From positions 1,738,001 through 1,802,000 of the forward strand of contig JAHBXF010000002.1 in the NCBI GenBank assembly GCA_019636615.1: DNA of 64,000 nucleotides, read 5' to 3'. Position numbers and translations under genes: made by a program. Numbering within the stretch: the stretch's first letter is position 1; each line of letters starts with the position of its first letter. The stretch comes from Phycisphaeraceae bacterium (lineage in GTDB: Bacteria; Planctomycetota; Phycisphaerae; Phycisphaerales; UBA1924). The notes below the pieces were generated by a model. The model had not been told where the DNA came from. It searched no databases and saw only the letters and a list, made by a program, of their open reading frames with translations. Of this stretch, positions 8,379-16,607 are shown in pieces.

Positions 8379-9373
8379 GCCAGCCCCTCCGGGGTGCGGC
8401 CCGTGGCCTTGACCACGGCCCGGCGCACCACCGCTTTGAGAAGCGAAACCTTGTAGGCGTTGTCGGTCATCGGCTTGGCCCCACGCGCCGCGAGCGCAGC
8501 CGCGGCCATGATCGCCGCGTCGTCATCGGCCGCGGCCCCGGCGAGCGCTGCCTCGACCGCCGGCAACGGCCAGGGGACCGGGGCGACCGCGCCGGCGCAC
8601 ACTTTCGCCGAGCGGATGACCCCGCTTTGAATGTCGAGCGAAGCGCACGCGAAGGCCAGGGGCCAGTCGAACGACTGCTTTTCTTTGACGGCAGAGAACC
8701 CGCTCGCCGGGCGTGCCGCGAGCGTGATGTGGGTGATCACCTCACCGGGTTCGAGGTTGTGCTCGCTGCGGATGCCCTTGTCGGGGGTGTGGAAGAGGGC
8801 CGCGACAGGCAGCGACGCCCGTTGCCCGCCGATCACGTGAACCTGACCCTCGCACACCATCAGCGCGGGCGCAAGATTCGACGGGTGAACGATGTGGCAC
8901 GGGCCTGGGCCGAAGATCGCGTGGTACCGATTCTCCCCTTCCACCGCAAAGCATGTCGCCCCGCCCTTTTTCAGGCACTCGAACTGATGGTTGCGGTAAT
9001 ACCAGCAGCGGGGCCGTTGCAGCAGGTTGCCCGCGGCCGTCGCCACGTGGCGCACCGCGGGCGTCGCGGCGTTGCCCACGGCGTGGGCCAGCACCGGGGC
9101 CAGCCGGAGGATGTCCGCCGATTCGGCGATCTGGGCCAGCGTGGCCCCCGACTCGATGCGGATGGTCTGCCCCTCCACACGCACCGGCGCGCGGGACGGC
9201 TCGCGTGCGCCCGCGAGGTTCACGAGAAGGTCGGGGGATTCAAGCCCCTCCTTCACATGGTCGAGGATGTCAAGCCCCGCCCCCTTGAGTTGCGGCAGCG
9301 TGTACCGCCCCGAGCGGACGAGTTCTGATGCCTTTTCAAACGTCTTGGGCTGGGCGATGGCGAACGTGCTCAT
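8375..9373 (-). CDS. Xanthine dehydrogenase family, FAD-binding subunit
   Basis: 332-aa medium subunit of a three-gene molybdenum hydroxylase. The N-terminal half carries the PCMH-type FAD motifs: GGATLAQIAES-like region (SGATLAQIAESADI) and the TAAGNLLQRPRCWYY segment that contacts flavin and the 4Fe-4S-type loop of the CoxM/HcrB branch; the C-terminal CO-dehydrogenase flavoprotein domain follows (GAVAPVPWPLPAVEAAL). The longer open frame to 9598 is antisense-like; ATG 9373 was chosen because it begins MSTFAIAQPKTFEKA and overlaps the Mo-subunit stop as ATGA. It passes electrons from the Mo centre and 2Fe-2S clusters onward. Confidence 0.9.
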   Translation of the reverse strand: MSTFAIAQPKTFEKASELVRSGRYTLPQLKGAGLDILDHVKEGLESPDLLVNLAGAREPSRAPVRVEGQTIRIESGATLAQIAESADILRLAPVLAHAVGNAATPAVRHVATAAGNLLQRPRCWYYRNHQFECLKKGGATCFAVEGENRYHAIFGPGPCHIVHPSNLAPALMVCEGQVHVIGGQRASLPVAALFHTPDKGIRSEHNLEPGEVITHITLAARPASGFSAVKEKQSFDWPLAFACASLDIQSGVIRSAKVCAGAVAPVPWPLPAVEAALAGAAADDDAAIMAAAALAARGAKPMTDNAYKVSLLKAVVRRAVVKATGRTPEGLA

Positions 9374-11493
9374 CCTCGACCTCCATTGGCTGATGCTTCG
9401 AGCGCCGCCAGAACGCGGTCTGGTGTCAGGGGCAGGCCGCGAACCGGTGTGCCGATCGCGTTGAAGATCGCGCACGCGATGGCCCCGGCCGTGGGAACTG
9501 TCGGCGGCTCTCCCAGCGATCGCGGCCCCGTGCCCCCTTCTGTCCACAGCACCGGCTCGATCAGCGGCATGTCGCGAGGCCCGGCGATTTTGTACCACTC
9601 AAAGTTCGGGTTCACCATGGCCCCTGTCTGGCGATCCAGGATGCGGTCTTCGTGCAGCGCGTAACTGATGCCCTGGATCACACCGCCGATGATCTGACTC
9701 TCGGAGAGTTTCCTGCTCACCACGCGCCCGCAGGCCTGCACGGCCACAACCCGGTGGATGATCACCACACCGGTTTCGGTGTCGACCGATAGGTCGACGA
9801 ACTGCGCCCCGCTGCTGGTGCCCGTTGTCTTGTCGGCCTGCACCGTGCGCTGGTTGTTCTCGCCCTTGCCCGTAATGCTGTCGGCCAGCAGGTTGCAGGC
9901 GTCTTTCCACGACGCGAGTTTCTTCTCGCCGTGCATGATGTCGCCGGCGATGATCGAGAGTTCCTGCTCGCTCACGCCTGCACGCCGCGCCAGCAGGCCC
10001 AGCAGTTGCCCCTTCGCGTCCGCGGCCGCCTGGGCGAAAGCCGGCGCCGAGTTCACCGTCGTCACACTGCCGCCCGAGCCCGGCCCGATGGGCAGCGACG
10101 AACGCCCGATCTCGACGCTCACCGCAGCCAGCGGCACGCCCAGGCCGTCGGCCGTGACAATGCCCACCATCGTGCGCTGACCCGTGCCGATGTCCTGCGT
10201 GCCGGTGCGGGCCACGACGGAACCGTCCTTGTTGATCACCACCTCGGCGAGCACCTGCGCCGGGAATCGCCCCCACGAAGCGATGCCCATGCCCATGCCA
10301 CGCCGCACGATGGAGGTCTGCGCGCCGGTCTTGGGGCGCTGCTCCCAGCCGATGAGCCTGGCCCCCAGGCTCGCCATGCTCCGGGTCGCATCTTCTCTGA
10401 TCGCCTTGAGGCGCAGTGCGAGGGGGTCGATGCCGCAGGCGTGCGCGATCTCGTCGAGCATCAGTTCTTCGGCGAAGGCCCCCTGCGGGTGGCCCGGCGC
10501 ACGGAAGGCACGGGGCATGCCGGCGTTGAGCGAGACATCCTCGTGCGTTTTCTTCACGGCGCCAAGGTTGTAACGCCCCGAGGGGATCGTCACGCCGCCG
10601 CCGCCGCGGTTGGGCCCGACCCCGCCCCAGGTGAAGATATCTCCGCCCAGCAGCGTGCCGTCTTTGCGGTACGCCATGGTCACATGTGTGCGGCTGCTCG
10701 GGCGGTTGCCCGTGTCGAGGTGTTCCTCGGCACGGTTCACGAACAGGTAGGTCGGCCGCTTGTACTTCGCCGCGATCCGCGCCGCCGTGTTGCCCTCTTT
10801 GCCCGCGCCCCCGAGTTTGCTGCCAAAGCCCCCGCCCACAAACTCGCACACCACCTCATACTTGCTGCGCGGCAGGGCGATGGCCTCGTCGAGCCCGTCA
10901 CGCACCGAGAAGGTGCCCTGCGTCGAGGCATACACCGTCGCCGAATCGCCCTTGTGGTCGATGCTCACGCCGTGCGTCTCGAGCGACGAGTGCGTCTGAA
11001 CCTGCGTGGTGTACACCGCCCGCAGCACCAGCACCCCCTCCTCCTTCAGCAGCGCGCTGGTGTCCGGGGTTGTCTGGGGCTCTTCATCAATCTTCTGTTC
11101 GATCGCCGTCACAATCTCCGCCCGACGCCGCCACCTGCAGTTGAGCGCCGCAAGCCCGCGACGCAGCGCCGCGGGCGAATCTGCCACCACGTGCCCCACA
11201 GTCGCGCCGTGGTAGTTGCCCTCTCGGCGCGACACTTCAACCTCGACCACGCCCGCCACGCTCCTGGCCGCATCGGCATCAGAAGACACCAACTGCGCCG
11301 AGCCGAAGGGGCAGCGCACAAACGCCACGAAAAGACCGTTGGCGGGGTAGATGTCTTTGCCGTACTTCGCCTTGCCGGTGACTTTCAGTTCGCCGTCCAT
11401 GCGGCACGCGTCGTCGTGCATCGACGAGCCGTTGTTGATCGGCCTGTTGGCCGTCGGCATCGCCACATACCTGGGATCGTTGAGGGTGCTCAT
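9370..11493 (-). CDS. Xanthine dehydrogenase family, molybdopterin-binding subunit
   Basis: 707-aa large subunit that holds the molybdenum cofactor and hydroxylates an organic substrate (aldehyde, purine or aromatic; unknown). Landmarks are DGELKVTGKAKYGKD at the N-terminus, the substrate-channel segment QTHSSLETHGVSI, the cofactor loop EFVGGGFGSKLG, AFRAPGHPQGAFAEE, and the catalytic-Glu region SLGEPPTVPTAGAI near the C-terminus. No own signal peptide is present; export with the Tat-tagged 2Fe-2S subunit is the likely route. It starts 52 bp after the 2Fe-2S gene and overlaps the FAD gene by 4 bp. Confidence 0.92.
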   Translation of the reverse strand: MSTLNDPRYVAMPTANRPINNGSSMHDDACRMDGELKVTGKAKYGKDIYPANGLFVAFVRCPFGSAQLVSSDADAARSVAGVVEVEVSRREGNYHGATVGHVVADSPAALRRGLAALNCRWRRRAEIVTAIEQKIDEEPQTTPDTSALLKEEGVLVLRAVYTTQVQTHSSLETHGVSIDHKGDSATVYASTQGTFSVRDGLDEAIALPRSKYEVVCEFVGGGFGSKLGGAGKEGNTAARIAAKYKRPTYLFVNRAEEHLDTGNRPSSRTHVTMAYRKDGTLLGGDIFTWGGVGPNRGGGGVTIPSGRYNLGAVKKTHEDVSLNAGMPRAFRAPGHPQGAFAEELMLDEIAHACGIDPLALRLKAIREDATRSMASLGARLIGWEQRPKTGAQTSIVRRGMGMGIASWGRFPAQVLAEVVINKDGSVVARTGTQDIGTGQRTMVGIVTADGLGVPLAAVSVEIGRSSLPIGPGSGGSVTTVNSAPAFAQAAADAKGQLLGLLARRAGVSEQELSIIAGDIMHGEKKLASWKDACNLLADSITGKGENNQRTVQADKTTGTSSGAQFVDLSVDTETGVVIIHRVVAVQACGRVVSRKLSESQIIGGVIQGISYALHEDRILDRQTGAMVNPNFEWYKIAGPRDMPLIEPVLWTEGGTGPRSLGEPPTVPTAGAIACAIFNAIGTPVRGLPLTPDRVLAALEASANGGRG

Positions 11494-11545
11494 CGTGAAC
11501 CTCTTGCTCGTGGGGCGGGGCCTGCAGGCCGCCGCGGGTGCGCCT

Positions 11546-12223
11546 TCAGGCCGGATCGATCACGGGCGACTGGCCGGAAGTCTCCAGCACGGCGTTAAAA
11601 ATATTGGTGTATGTGCCGCAGCGGCAGATGTTGCCCGAAAGCGCGTGCTTGATCTGCTCCATGTTCGGGCGGGGCGTGTTGTTCAGCAGCCAGCGGCTCG
11701 CCACCACCAGCCCCGGCGTGCAATAGCCGCACTGCAGCGCATCGTGCTTGATGAACATCTCCTGCACCGGGTCGAGTTTCCCGGCGCGAGACAGCCCTTC
11801 GACCGTGGTGATCTCCGCCCCCACCGCGTCCGCGGCGAGCATCATGCACGACACCACGAGCGTGCCGTTGAGCAGCACCGAGCACCCGCCGCACGAGCCG
11901 CGGTCGCAGATCTCTTTGCTCCCCGTCAACCCCGCGTGCAGCCGCAGGGCTTCGAGCAGGGTTGTCGAGGCATCAACCCGCAGCCGCCTGGCCTCGCCGT
12001 TGATCTTCAGCGTGAGTTCGACGGGCCCGGGTCCGATGATCGGCGTGCCGTCGTCGAGCGTGGATGCACCCTTCGACGGGCGGGTCATCGCCGCGGCGCT
12101 CCCCGCGATCGAGGCCGCCGCCGCGGAAACGCCAAGGCTCTGCATGAACCCGCGCCGCGAAACGGCGGTCTTCATCATCGGAGTCTCGGCCGTGTGTTCG
12201 GCGTGTGAATCATGATCGGGCAC
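11546..12223 (-). CDS. Tat-exported (2Fe-2S)-binding subunit of xanthine dehydrogenase family enzyme
   Basis: First gene of the molybdenum hydroxylase operon. A twin-arginine signal (SRRGFMQSLGVSAAAA) precedes a plant-type ferredoxin domain with CDRGSCGGC and a distal Cys, then an alpha-helical domain with CGYCTPG and CRCGTY, giving two 2Fe-2S clusters. A Tat signal on this subunit implies a periplasmic enzyme of the IorA/aldehyde-dehydrogenase type. The GTG at 12223 is taken as start because an AGGAGGT sequence (12237-12231) sits 7 bp upstream; the ATG pair at 12178 has no Shine-Dalgarno sequence. The resulting n-region of the signal is ~22 residues, longer than usual. Confidence 0.9.
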   Translation of the reverse strand: MPDHDSHAEHTAETPMMKTAVSRRGFMQSLGVSAAAASIAGSAAAMTRPSKGASTLDDGTPIIGPGPVELTLKINGEARRLRVDASTTLLEALRLHAGLTGSKEICDRGSCGGCSVLLNGTLVVSCMMLAADAVGAEITTVEGLSRAGKLDPVQEMFIKHDALQCGYCTPGLVVASRWLLNNTPRPNMEQIKHALSGNICRCGTYTNIFNAVLETSGQSPVIDPA

Positions 12224-12230
12224 GGTGTAG

Positions 12231-12237
12231 ACCTCCT
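12231..12237 (-). promoter_or_regulatory. Shine-Dalgarno sequence deciding the 2Fe-2S subunit start
   Basis: AGGAGGT on the minus strand, 7 bp from a GTG codon. It is the best ribosome-binding site in this region and is the reason for starting the Tat 2Fe-2S protein at 12223 and not at the internal ATG. Confidence 0.75.
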
Positions 12238-12429
12238 GCACAAGAACGGACAGGCCACGCAACCCCTCAATATAACCCCGCCACGGGGCCGACGCGAGCC
12301 CGGTCACCCCGCGAACATCGGGCAACCTCCCGGCACAGTTGAGCCCCGGTCTCAGCCCGATCGCCACTTCTCCCAGCGACCAGTCCCGAGCGGCCCCGGG
12401 CTTTCCCCGCCGTCACGTACCATGACCGC

Positions 12430-13068
12430 ATGCGCATCATCAGCGTGAATACCTCCGTCATACGCGAGATCCTCCACGAGGGATCGCTCGTCCCCACGGG
12501 CATCTTCAAACAGCCGGCGACCGGGCGCGTCCGCGTGGGCGCGCTGGGCCTTGTGGCAGATGCACAGGCGGACACAGTCCACCACGGCGGACCATTCATG
12601 GCGGTCTACGCCTTTTCCGCAGATGAGTACGACTATTGGAACGCCCTCAACGGCACCGCCCACGCCCCGGGCGCCTTCGGCGAGAACCTCACCATCGAAG
12701 GCCTCGACGACACAACCTTGTGCATCGGCGATGTGCTGCGCATCGGCCCATCGCTGGTGGTGCAGGCCACCGTCCCCCGCGCCCCTTGCTTCAAACTCGG
12801 CATCGCCGTGGGCGACGCCGCCTTCCCCAAGGCCTTCCTGGCGCGCCTGCGCGTGGGGGTCTATTTCCGCGTGCTCCACGAGGGAGACGTGGGCGCGGGC
12901 GACACCGCCCAGTTCGAATCACGCGACCCCGCGGGGCTCACCATCAGCGAGACGGCTCGCCTCAGTTACTTCGCCAAGGACGAACGCGAGGCCTGGGCGG
13001 CGGCCGCCCGACACGAGGCGCTGCACCCGCGATGGCGCGACAAGTTCGCCGCCAAGGCAACCTCATGA
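12430..13068 (+). CDS. MOSC domain protein (YiiM-like)
   Basis: 212-aa protein of the MOSC family, which handles sulfur-carrying molybdenum cofactors; YiiM relatives reduce N-hydroxylated purines. Visible features: PTGIFKQP near the N-terminus, the VHHGGPFMAVYAF strand, the FGENLTIEGL motif and the conserved cysteine in VPRAPCFKLGI that binds the Mo cofactor. The C-terminal ~50 residues form the helical bundle of YiiM. It is divergent from the molybdenum hydroxylase operon with a 206-bp gap, which fits a shared link to molybdenum biochemistry. The 3' end overlaps the convergent mscS-type gene by 6 bp. Confidence 0.88.
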   Translation: MRIISVNTSVIREILHEGSLVPTGIFKQPATGRVRVGALGLVADAQADTVHHGGPFMAVYAFSADEYDYWNALNGTAHAPGAFGENLTIEGLDDTTLCIGDVLRIGPSLVVQATVPRAPCFKLGIAVGDAAFPKAFLARLRVGVYFRVLHEGDVGAGDTAQFESRDPAGLTISETARLSYFAKDEREAWAAAARHEALHPRWRDKFAAKATS

Positions 13069-14037
13069 ACCGGTCGTCGCCGATGCGCCGCCGGTCTGCG
13101 CCGCCGGCATCTGCTTGATCCACACATCCATCTGCGGGAAGGGAATGCCGATGCCCGCGGCGTCGAGCGACTTCTTCACCATCGCCGTTGATCCCTGACG
13201 CACCGGGAAAAACTGCTTCGAATCGGCCCACACGCGAACTTCCCAGTTCACCGACGATGCGCCAAGATCGATCAACAGCACCTGCGGCGGCGGGTCGGCC
13301 AGCACCCCGGGCACCGTCTCGACAACACGCCTGGCCGCTTCTTCGAGCACCGAGCGGGTGCGGTCGATATCCGCGGCATACACAATGCCAACTTTCACAT
13401 CCACGCGTCGCCTCGGGTGATAGGTGATGTTCTCGATGATGTTCCCGAAGATCTGACCGTTGGGCAGCACGATGCGGCGATAGTCCGGCGTGTCGAGGTA
13501 CGTCGTGAACAGGTCGATGCCGTCGACCACGCCCAACTGCCCCGCCACCACCACCACATCGCCGATCTTGAACGGACGAAAGACCATCAGCATGATCCCC
13601 GCCGCCAGGTTGCTCAGAGACCCTTGGAAGCCCAGCGCGATCGCCAGGCCCGCCGCGCCCAGCACCGTCGCGAAACTCGTCACATTCAGCCCGAAAGTGC
13701 CCAGGCACGCCAGGATCGACAGCACCAGCACGAGCCAGCGCGAGGCGTTGGCCAGAAACTTCACCAACGTCAGATCGATCTTTGATTTGGCGAACAGCCG
13801 GTTGATCGCCCTTCGAACCCAGCCCGCCAGAATCCACCCCACCGTGAGCAGAATCAGCACGCCCAGCACGCGCGGCGTGTAGTCAAGCACCAGATCAAAG
13901 CCTCGCATGGCGATTGCCTCGGCCGTGAAGTAATCGGCCTGCCCACCGGCCGCGCCAGCCCCCGCCGGGGGGGTGGCAGCACCCGCGGCCTGTGCCGCAC
14001 CCGACGACTCTGCCGCCCCTGTTGATTCCTCTTGCAT
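13063..14037 (-). CDS. MscS-family mechanosensitive ion channel
   Basis: 324-aa small-conductance mechanosensitive channel that opens under membrane tension to release solutes. After an Ala/Gly/Pro-rich N-terminal tail come three membrane helices, the third being the Gly/Ala-packed pore helix (GAAGLAIALGFQGSLSNLAAG), then the beta domain (FKIGDVVVVAGQLGVVDGI, IVLPNGQIFGNIIENIT) and the cytoplasmic alpha-beta domain. ATG 14037 is chosen over the TTG of the longest frame (14052). Converges with and overlaps the MOSC gene. Confidence 0.92.
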   Translation of the reverse strand: MQEESTGAAESSGAAQAAGAATPPAGAGAAGGQADYFTAEAIAMRGFDLVLDYTPRVLGVLILLTVGWILAGWVRRAINRLFAKSKIDLTLVKFLANASRWLVLVLSILACLGTFGLNVTSFATVLGAAGLAIALGFQGSLSNLAAGIMLMVFRPFKIGDVVVVAGQLGVVDGIDLFTTYLDTPDYRRIVLPNGQIFGNIIENITYHPRRRVDVKVGIVYAADIDRTRSVLEEAARRVVETVPGVLADPPPQVLLIDLGASSVNWEVRVWADSKQFFPVRQGSTAMVKKSLDAAGIGIPFPQMDVWIKQMPAAQTGGASATTGS

Positions 14038-14300
14038 GGTCTGAACCCTCAATCACTCCCCCCACGTGCCGAACAGCCCGGCTGCACGCCGACGCACGCC
14101 CGAATGGGCCTGAGGGTAAGCCATGCGACTTTCCCCCGCCCCCCCACGCCCCTCCACACCCCACACACACCCTGCAACCTGCACCCAGCAAGCCCGACAA
14201 GGAAGGGGTGTGTTGGGGCCCAATACCCGCATCACCATCACGCGAGACACCGCCAAGCCAAGCCGCGCGGCGGGCCCCTGCCTACCCTCATGGTCCACGA

Positions 14301-14374
14301 CGGGGTGTAGCGCAGCTTGGTAGCGCGTTTGACTGGGGGTCAAAAGGTCGTGGGTTCAAATCCCGCCACCCCGA
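14301..14374 (+). tRNA. tRNA-Pro (anticodon GGG)
   Basis: Full cloverleaf: acceptor CGGGGTG/CACCCCG, D-stem GCGC/GCGC, anticodon stem TTTGA/TCAAA with loop CTGGGGG (anticodon GGG, reads CCC and CCU), T-stem GTGGG/CCCGC with loop TTCAAAT, discriminator A. The 3' CCA is not encoded. It is followed at once by a long hairpin and by two repeats that reuse its 3' end. Confidence 0.95.
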
Positions 14375-14376
14375 TT

Positions 14377-14414
14377 CAGCCGAAGACCCTGCCCAAAGGC
14401 AGGGTCTTTGGCTG
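14377..14414 (+). terminator. Long hairpin after tRNA-Pro (terminator-like)
   Basis: A 17-bp near-perfect stem (CAGCCGAAGACCCTGCC with GGCAGGGTCTTTGGCTG, one G-T pair) closes a CAAA loop, starting 3 bp after the tRNA. T residues lie in the distal arm and not after it, so it is not a textbook terminator, but its position suggests termination or 3' processing of the tRNA transcript. Confidence 0.6.
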
Positions 14415-14430
14415 AGTAGACGTGACCGAT

Positions 14431-14536
14431 TGAATCCCGCGACCCCGGCGCAGCCGGAAAGGTCGTGGGTTCACGCCGGAGCAAAGCGCAGGCGCTGCGG
14501 AGCGGCGCAGCCGCGAAGCACAATCCCGCCACCCCG
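14431..14536 (+). repeat. 106-bp repeat, copy 1: mosaic of tRNA-Pro 3' fragments
   Basis: Identical to copy 2 at 14541-14646. In order it holds AATCCCGCGACCCCG (tRNA-Pro 3' end with one change), a short GCGCAGCCGGA linker, GGTCGTGGGTTCA (tRNA variable loop to T-loop, 14461-14473), a 48-bp GC-rich palindromic insert (14474-14521), and AATCCCGCCACCCCG (14522-14536). The two tRNA-derived pieces join exactly at the TTCA/AAT boundary of the tRNA T-loop when the insert is removed. Confidence 0.9.
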
Positions 14537-14540
14537 TGAA

Positions 14541-14646
14541 TGAATCCCGCGACCCCGGCGCAGCCGGAAAGGTCGTGGGTTCACGCCGGAGCAAAGCGCA
14601 GGCGCTGCGGAGCGGCGCAGCCGCGAAGCACAATCCCGCCACCCCG
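14541..14646 (+). repeat. 106-bp repeat, copy 2: mosaic of tRNA-Pro 3' fragments
   Basis: Base-for-base identical to copy 1, separated from it by 4 bp (TGAA), giving a 110-bp period. Copy 2 ends at the same ACCCCG as the tRNA acceptor stem. The remaining 146 bp to the next gene (14647-14792) show no further copy and no recognisable gene. Confidence 0.9.
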
Positions 14647-14792
14647 CTTAGACATAAAGCCCAGCGAGTCAATGACTTGCGGGGGTTTTCCCATCGATCT
14701 GCTTCGTCTCACTCTTGGCGAGTCTTCTCGGCACAGCAGGCGGCATTGCCCTTGCTCACGAGCCAGGAAGCCCGCACGGCGTAGCATGCTTG

Positions 14793-15302
14793 ATGACTAC
14801 AACGGCTCCCTTTGACGCCATCGGCGCGATCCTGAGTGTCCACGCGATGGTTAACCGGTTTCTCATCCAAGCCGTCGAAGACGTTCCTGAATCGCGCATG
14901 GTCGAGCAGCCCAGTGGCATCGCGAACCACCCAGCGTGGACGCTGTCGCATCTCAACGCGTACGCGGGGTTGTTGCTGACGATACTCGATGACCCGGGCG
15001 CGCCTGCGACCGACGCCGAGATGGCGCGGTTCGGGTATGGGACGACGCCCATCGCCGAACTGGCTGCCTATGCGACGAAGCGTGAACTGCTCGACCTGTT
15101 CACAGACCGAAACGCGCGGCTTGCCGCGGTTGTCGCCCAGAAGCATTCGGACTTTTTCTCGAGACCCTCACCAGAGAAGTTTCGGCCGCACGCATCAACC
15201 ATCGGGCACCTCGCCGTCATCATGCTTGTGGCGCACCCATCGCATCACCTGGGCCAACTCAAACAGTGGCGCTGCGTCGCTGGGTTGGCAAAGACGCAGT
15301 GA
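14793..15302 (+). CDS. DinB-superfamily protein
   Basis: 169-aa four-helix-bundle protein of the DinB/YfiT superfamily, whose members bind a metal through three histidines and often act as thiol transferases or stress proteins. Candidate metal ligands are His in NHPAWTLSHLN and the C-terminal HPSHHLGQLKQW. Start ATG 14793 (MTTTAPFDAIGAIL) replaces the longer frame that runs into the repeat region. It is the first gene after tRNA-Pro in an accessory stretch. No Shine-Dalgarno sequence is obvious. Confidence 0.8.
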   Translation: MTTTAPFDAIGAILSVHAMVNRFLIQAVEDVPESRMVEQPSGIANHPAWTLSHLNAYAGLLLTILDDPGAPATDAEMARFGYGTTPIAELAAYATKRELLDLFTDRNARLAAVVAQKHSDFFSRPSPEKFRPHASTIGHLAVIMLVAHPSHHLGQLKQWRCVAGLAKTQ

Positions 15303-15481
15303 TGACGGGCGTTGTCCACAGCGGCCGGCCCACCGGCCTGGGCTGGCCCCCACCCACGGCCCGCCCAACGCCGAGCCCTACCTTTGGCCATTCGAGCCCC
15401 GGTGCCCCCGGCGCAGAAACGAGGCAGGTCACTCTTGACTGGCTCATCTCAGATGCACTGCTGACCATTCCTGGAACACAC

Positions 15482-15874
15482 ATGGCGAGCATACATAAAG
15501 AGATACAAGTCCGGCAGACTCGCGATGTCGCCTGGGATGCGATTCGAGACGTTGGAGCGATCCACAAGCGATTGGTCCCCGGATTCGTGACAAATTGCAG
15601 GCTCGAAGGTGATACGCGGTACTTGACCTTTGGCAATGGAATGACCATCCGCGAGATCATCGTTGACGTTGATGATCTGCACTATCGCCATGCCTGGTCA
15701 GCGAGGGGCGAGCCGTTGACACACCACAATGCGTCTATCCAGGTATTCGCCGAGGGTGAGAGTGCCTGCCGCCTTGTTTGGATCGCGGATGTCATGCCAC
15801 ACGAGGTCGCCGGTGCGATTGCTGAAATGATCGAGCACGGGCTCAAGACGATGAAGGCAACGCTCGAAGGCTGA
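15482..15874 (+). CDS. SRPBCC family protein (polyketide cyclase/START-like)
   Basis: 130-aa single-domain protein. The N-terminal strand IHKEIQVRQTRDVAWDAIRD, the DVGAIHKRLVPGFV helix and the C-terminal long helix EVAGAIAEMIEHGLKTMKATLE fit the helix-grip fold that binds hydrophobic ligands. The ligand is unknown. The ATG at 15482 starts the conserved domain; upstream in-frame sequence is Pro-rich and unlikely to be coding. A 179-bp gap separates it from the DinB gene. Confidence 0.78.
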   Translation: MASIHKEIQVRQTRDVAWDAIRDVGAIHKRLVPGFVTNCRLEGDTRYLTFGNGMTIREIIVDVDDLHYRHAWSARGEPLTHHNASIQVFAEGESACRLVWIADVMPHEVAGAIAEMIEHGLKTMKATLEG

Positions 15875-15950
15875 CTTCACCACGAAGCGTTCAACTGACC
15901 CCCTGTTTCTCGGATCTCTGCCACGGCTTCATAGAGCGGATCTGCCAGAT

Positions 15951-16454
15951 ATGCCGCAGCCCATAGACGAGCGGAAACTCAGATGGGTGAGACCTGGCCT
16001 TCTCGTGGTGGCCGGCGCGGCGTTGGCCATCTGCGTCATAACGGCCTGGGAGTTCTATGCCGGCCCCGCGCCCTTCCACCAGTTCTACAGAAGCGCGACC
16101 GAGACGCAGAACGCGGACGTCACGAGCCGATTGATCGCCACAATCGTCGGAATTCCTCTGGCCGTCATCGGCCTGACCGCAGCGCTCGCCGGCCGGGACC
16201 TGTGGCATCATCCAAGGCATTGGCTCTTCGTACTCGCCTGCATCTGGTTGCTTGCCGCGGTTCAGGGCTTTGCCGTCCGGCTCCTTCTGCCCTACGGATT
16301 CGCCAGCGGCTACGAACACACCAGTCGATCACAGATTGCACACTTGCAAATCTCGGGCACCATCGGTGCGTGTTCATTCATTCTGGCGGTGGCGACACTC
16401 ATCGCCTCGGCATGCGCAGGCCGCACGCGTCATCGGCTACAACCCGACGAGTAG
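15951..16454 (+). CDS. Small integral membrane protein, unknown function
   Basis: 167 aa with four predicted membrane helices: around residues 15-35 (LLVVAGAALAICVITAW), 60-82 (LIATIVGIPLAVIGLTAAL), 90-112 (WLFVLACIWLLAAVQGFAV) and 136-155 (GACSFILAVATLIASACA). No catalytic motif or known family is seen. It lies in the small-gene stretch between tRNA-Pro and tRNA-Cys and is probably accessory. Confidence 0.6.
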   Translation: MPQPIDERKLRWVRPGLLVVAGAALAICVITAWEFYAGPAPFHQFYRSATETQNADVTSRLIATIVGIPLAVIGLTAALAGRDLWHHPRHWLFVLACIWLLAAVQGFAVRLLLPYGFASGYEHTSRSQIAHLQISGTIGACSFILAVATLIASACAGRTRHRLQPDE

Positions 16455-16572
16455 ACGTTTCCGAGACAGTTCTGTCCTCGAAGCGTTGCCGCAGAGGCCG
16501 CGGCATGCCTGCCCCATTTTTCACAGTGTTCATCGATTGTTGCCGCCGCGTGCCTTCCGCCCGGCCGTATCG

Positions 16573-16587
16573 CTTGCATTTTGCAAG
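16573..16587. promoter_or_regulatory. Palindromic operator candidate before DinB-HxlR pair
   Basis: CTTGCATTTTGCAAG, a perfect 6-3-6 inverted repeat, 20 bp upstream of the DinB start at 16608. The next gene encodes an HxlR-type regulator; such proteins bind short palindromes and control their own or neighbouring genes. Assignment to that regulator is inference. Confidence 0.45.
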
Positions 16588-16607
16588 TGTTCGTCCTACC
16601 CTCCGCC

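Noticed and set aside
14431..14646. CRISPR-like tandem repeat
   Set aside because: Only two copies of 106 bp with a 4-bp separation, no spacers and no cas genes; the units consist of tRNA-derived pieces.
14647..14792. Integrase remnant after the tRNA-Pro repeats
   Set aside because: Short frames give a few suggestive residues, but nothing that can be recognised as an integrase fragment.
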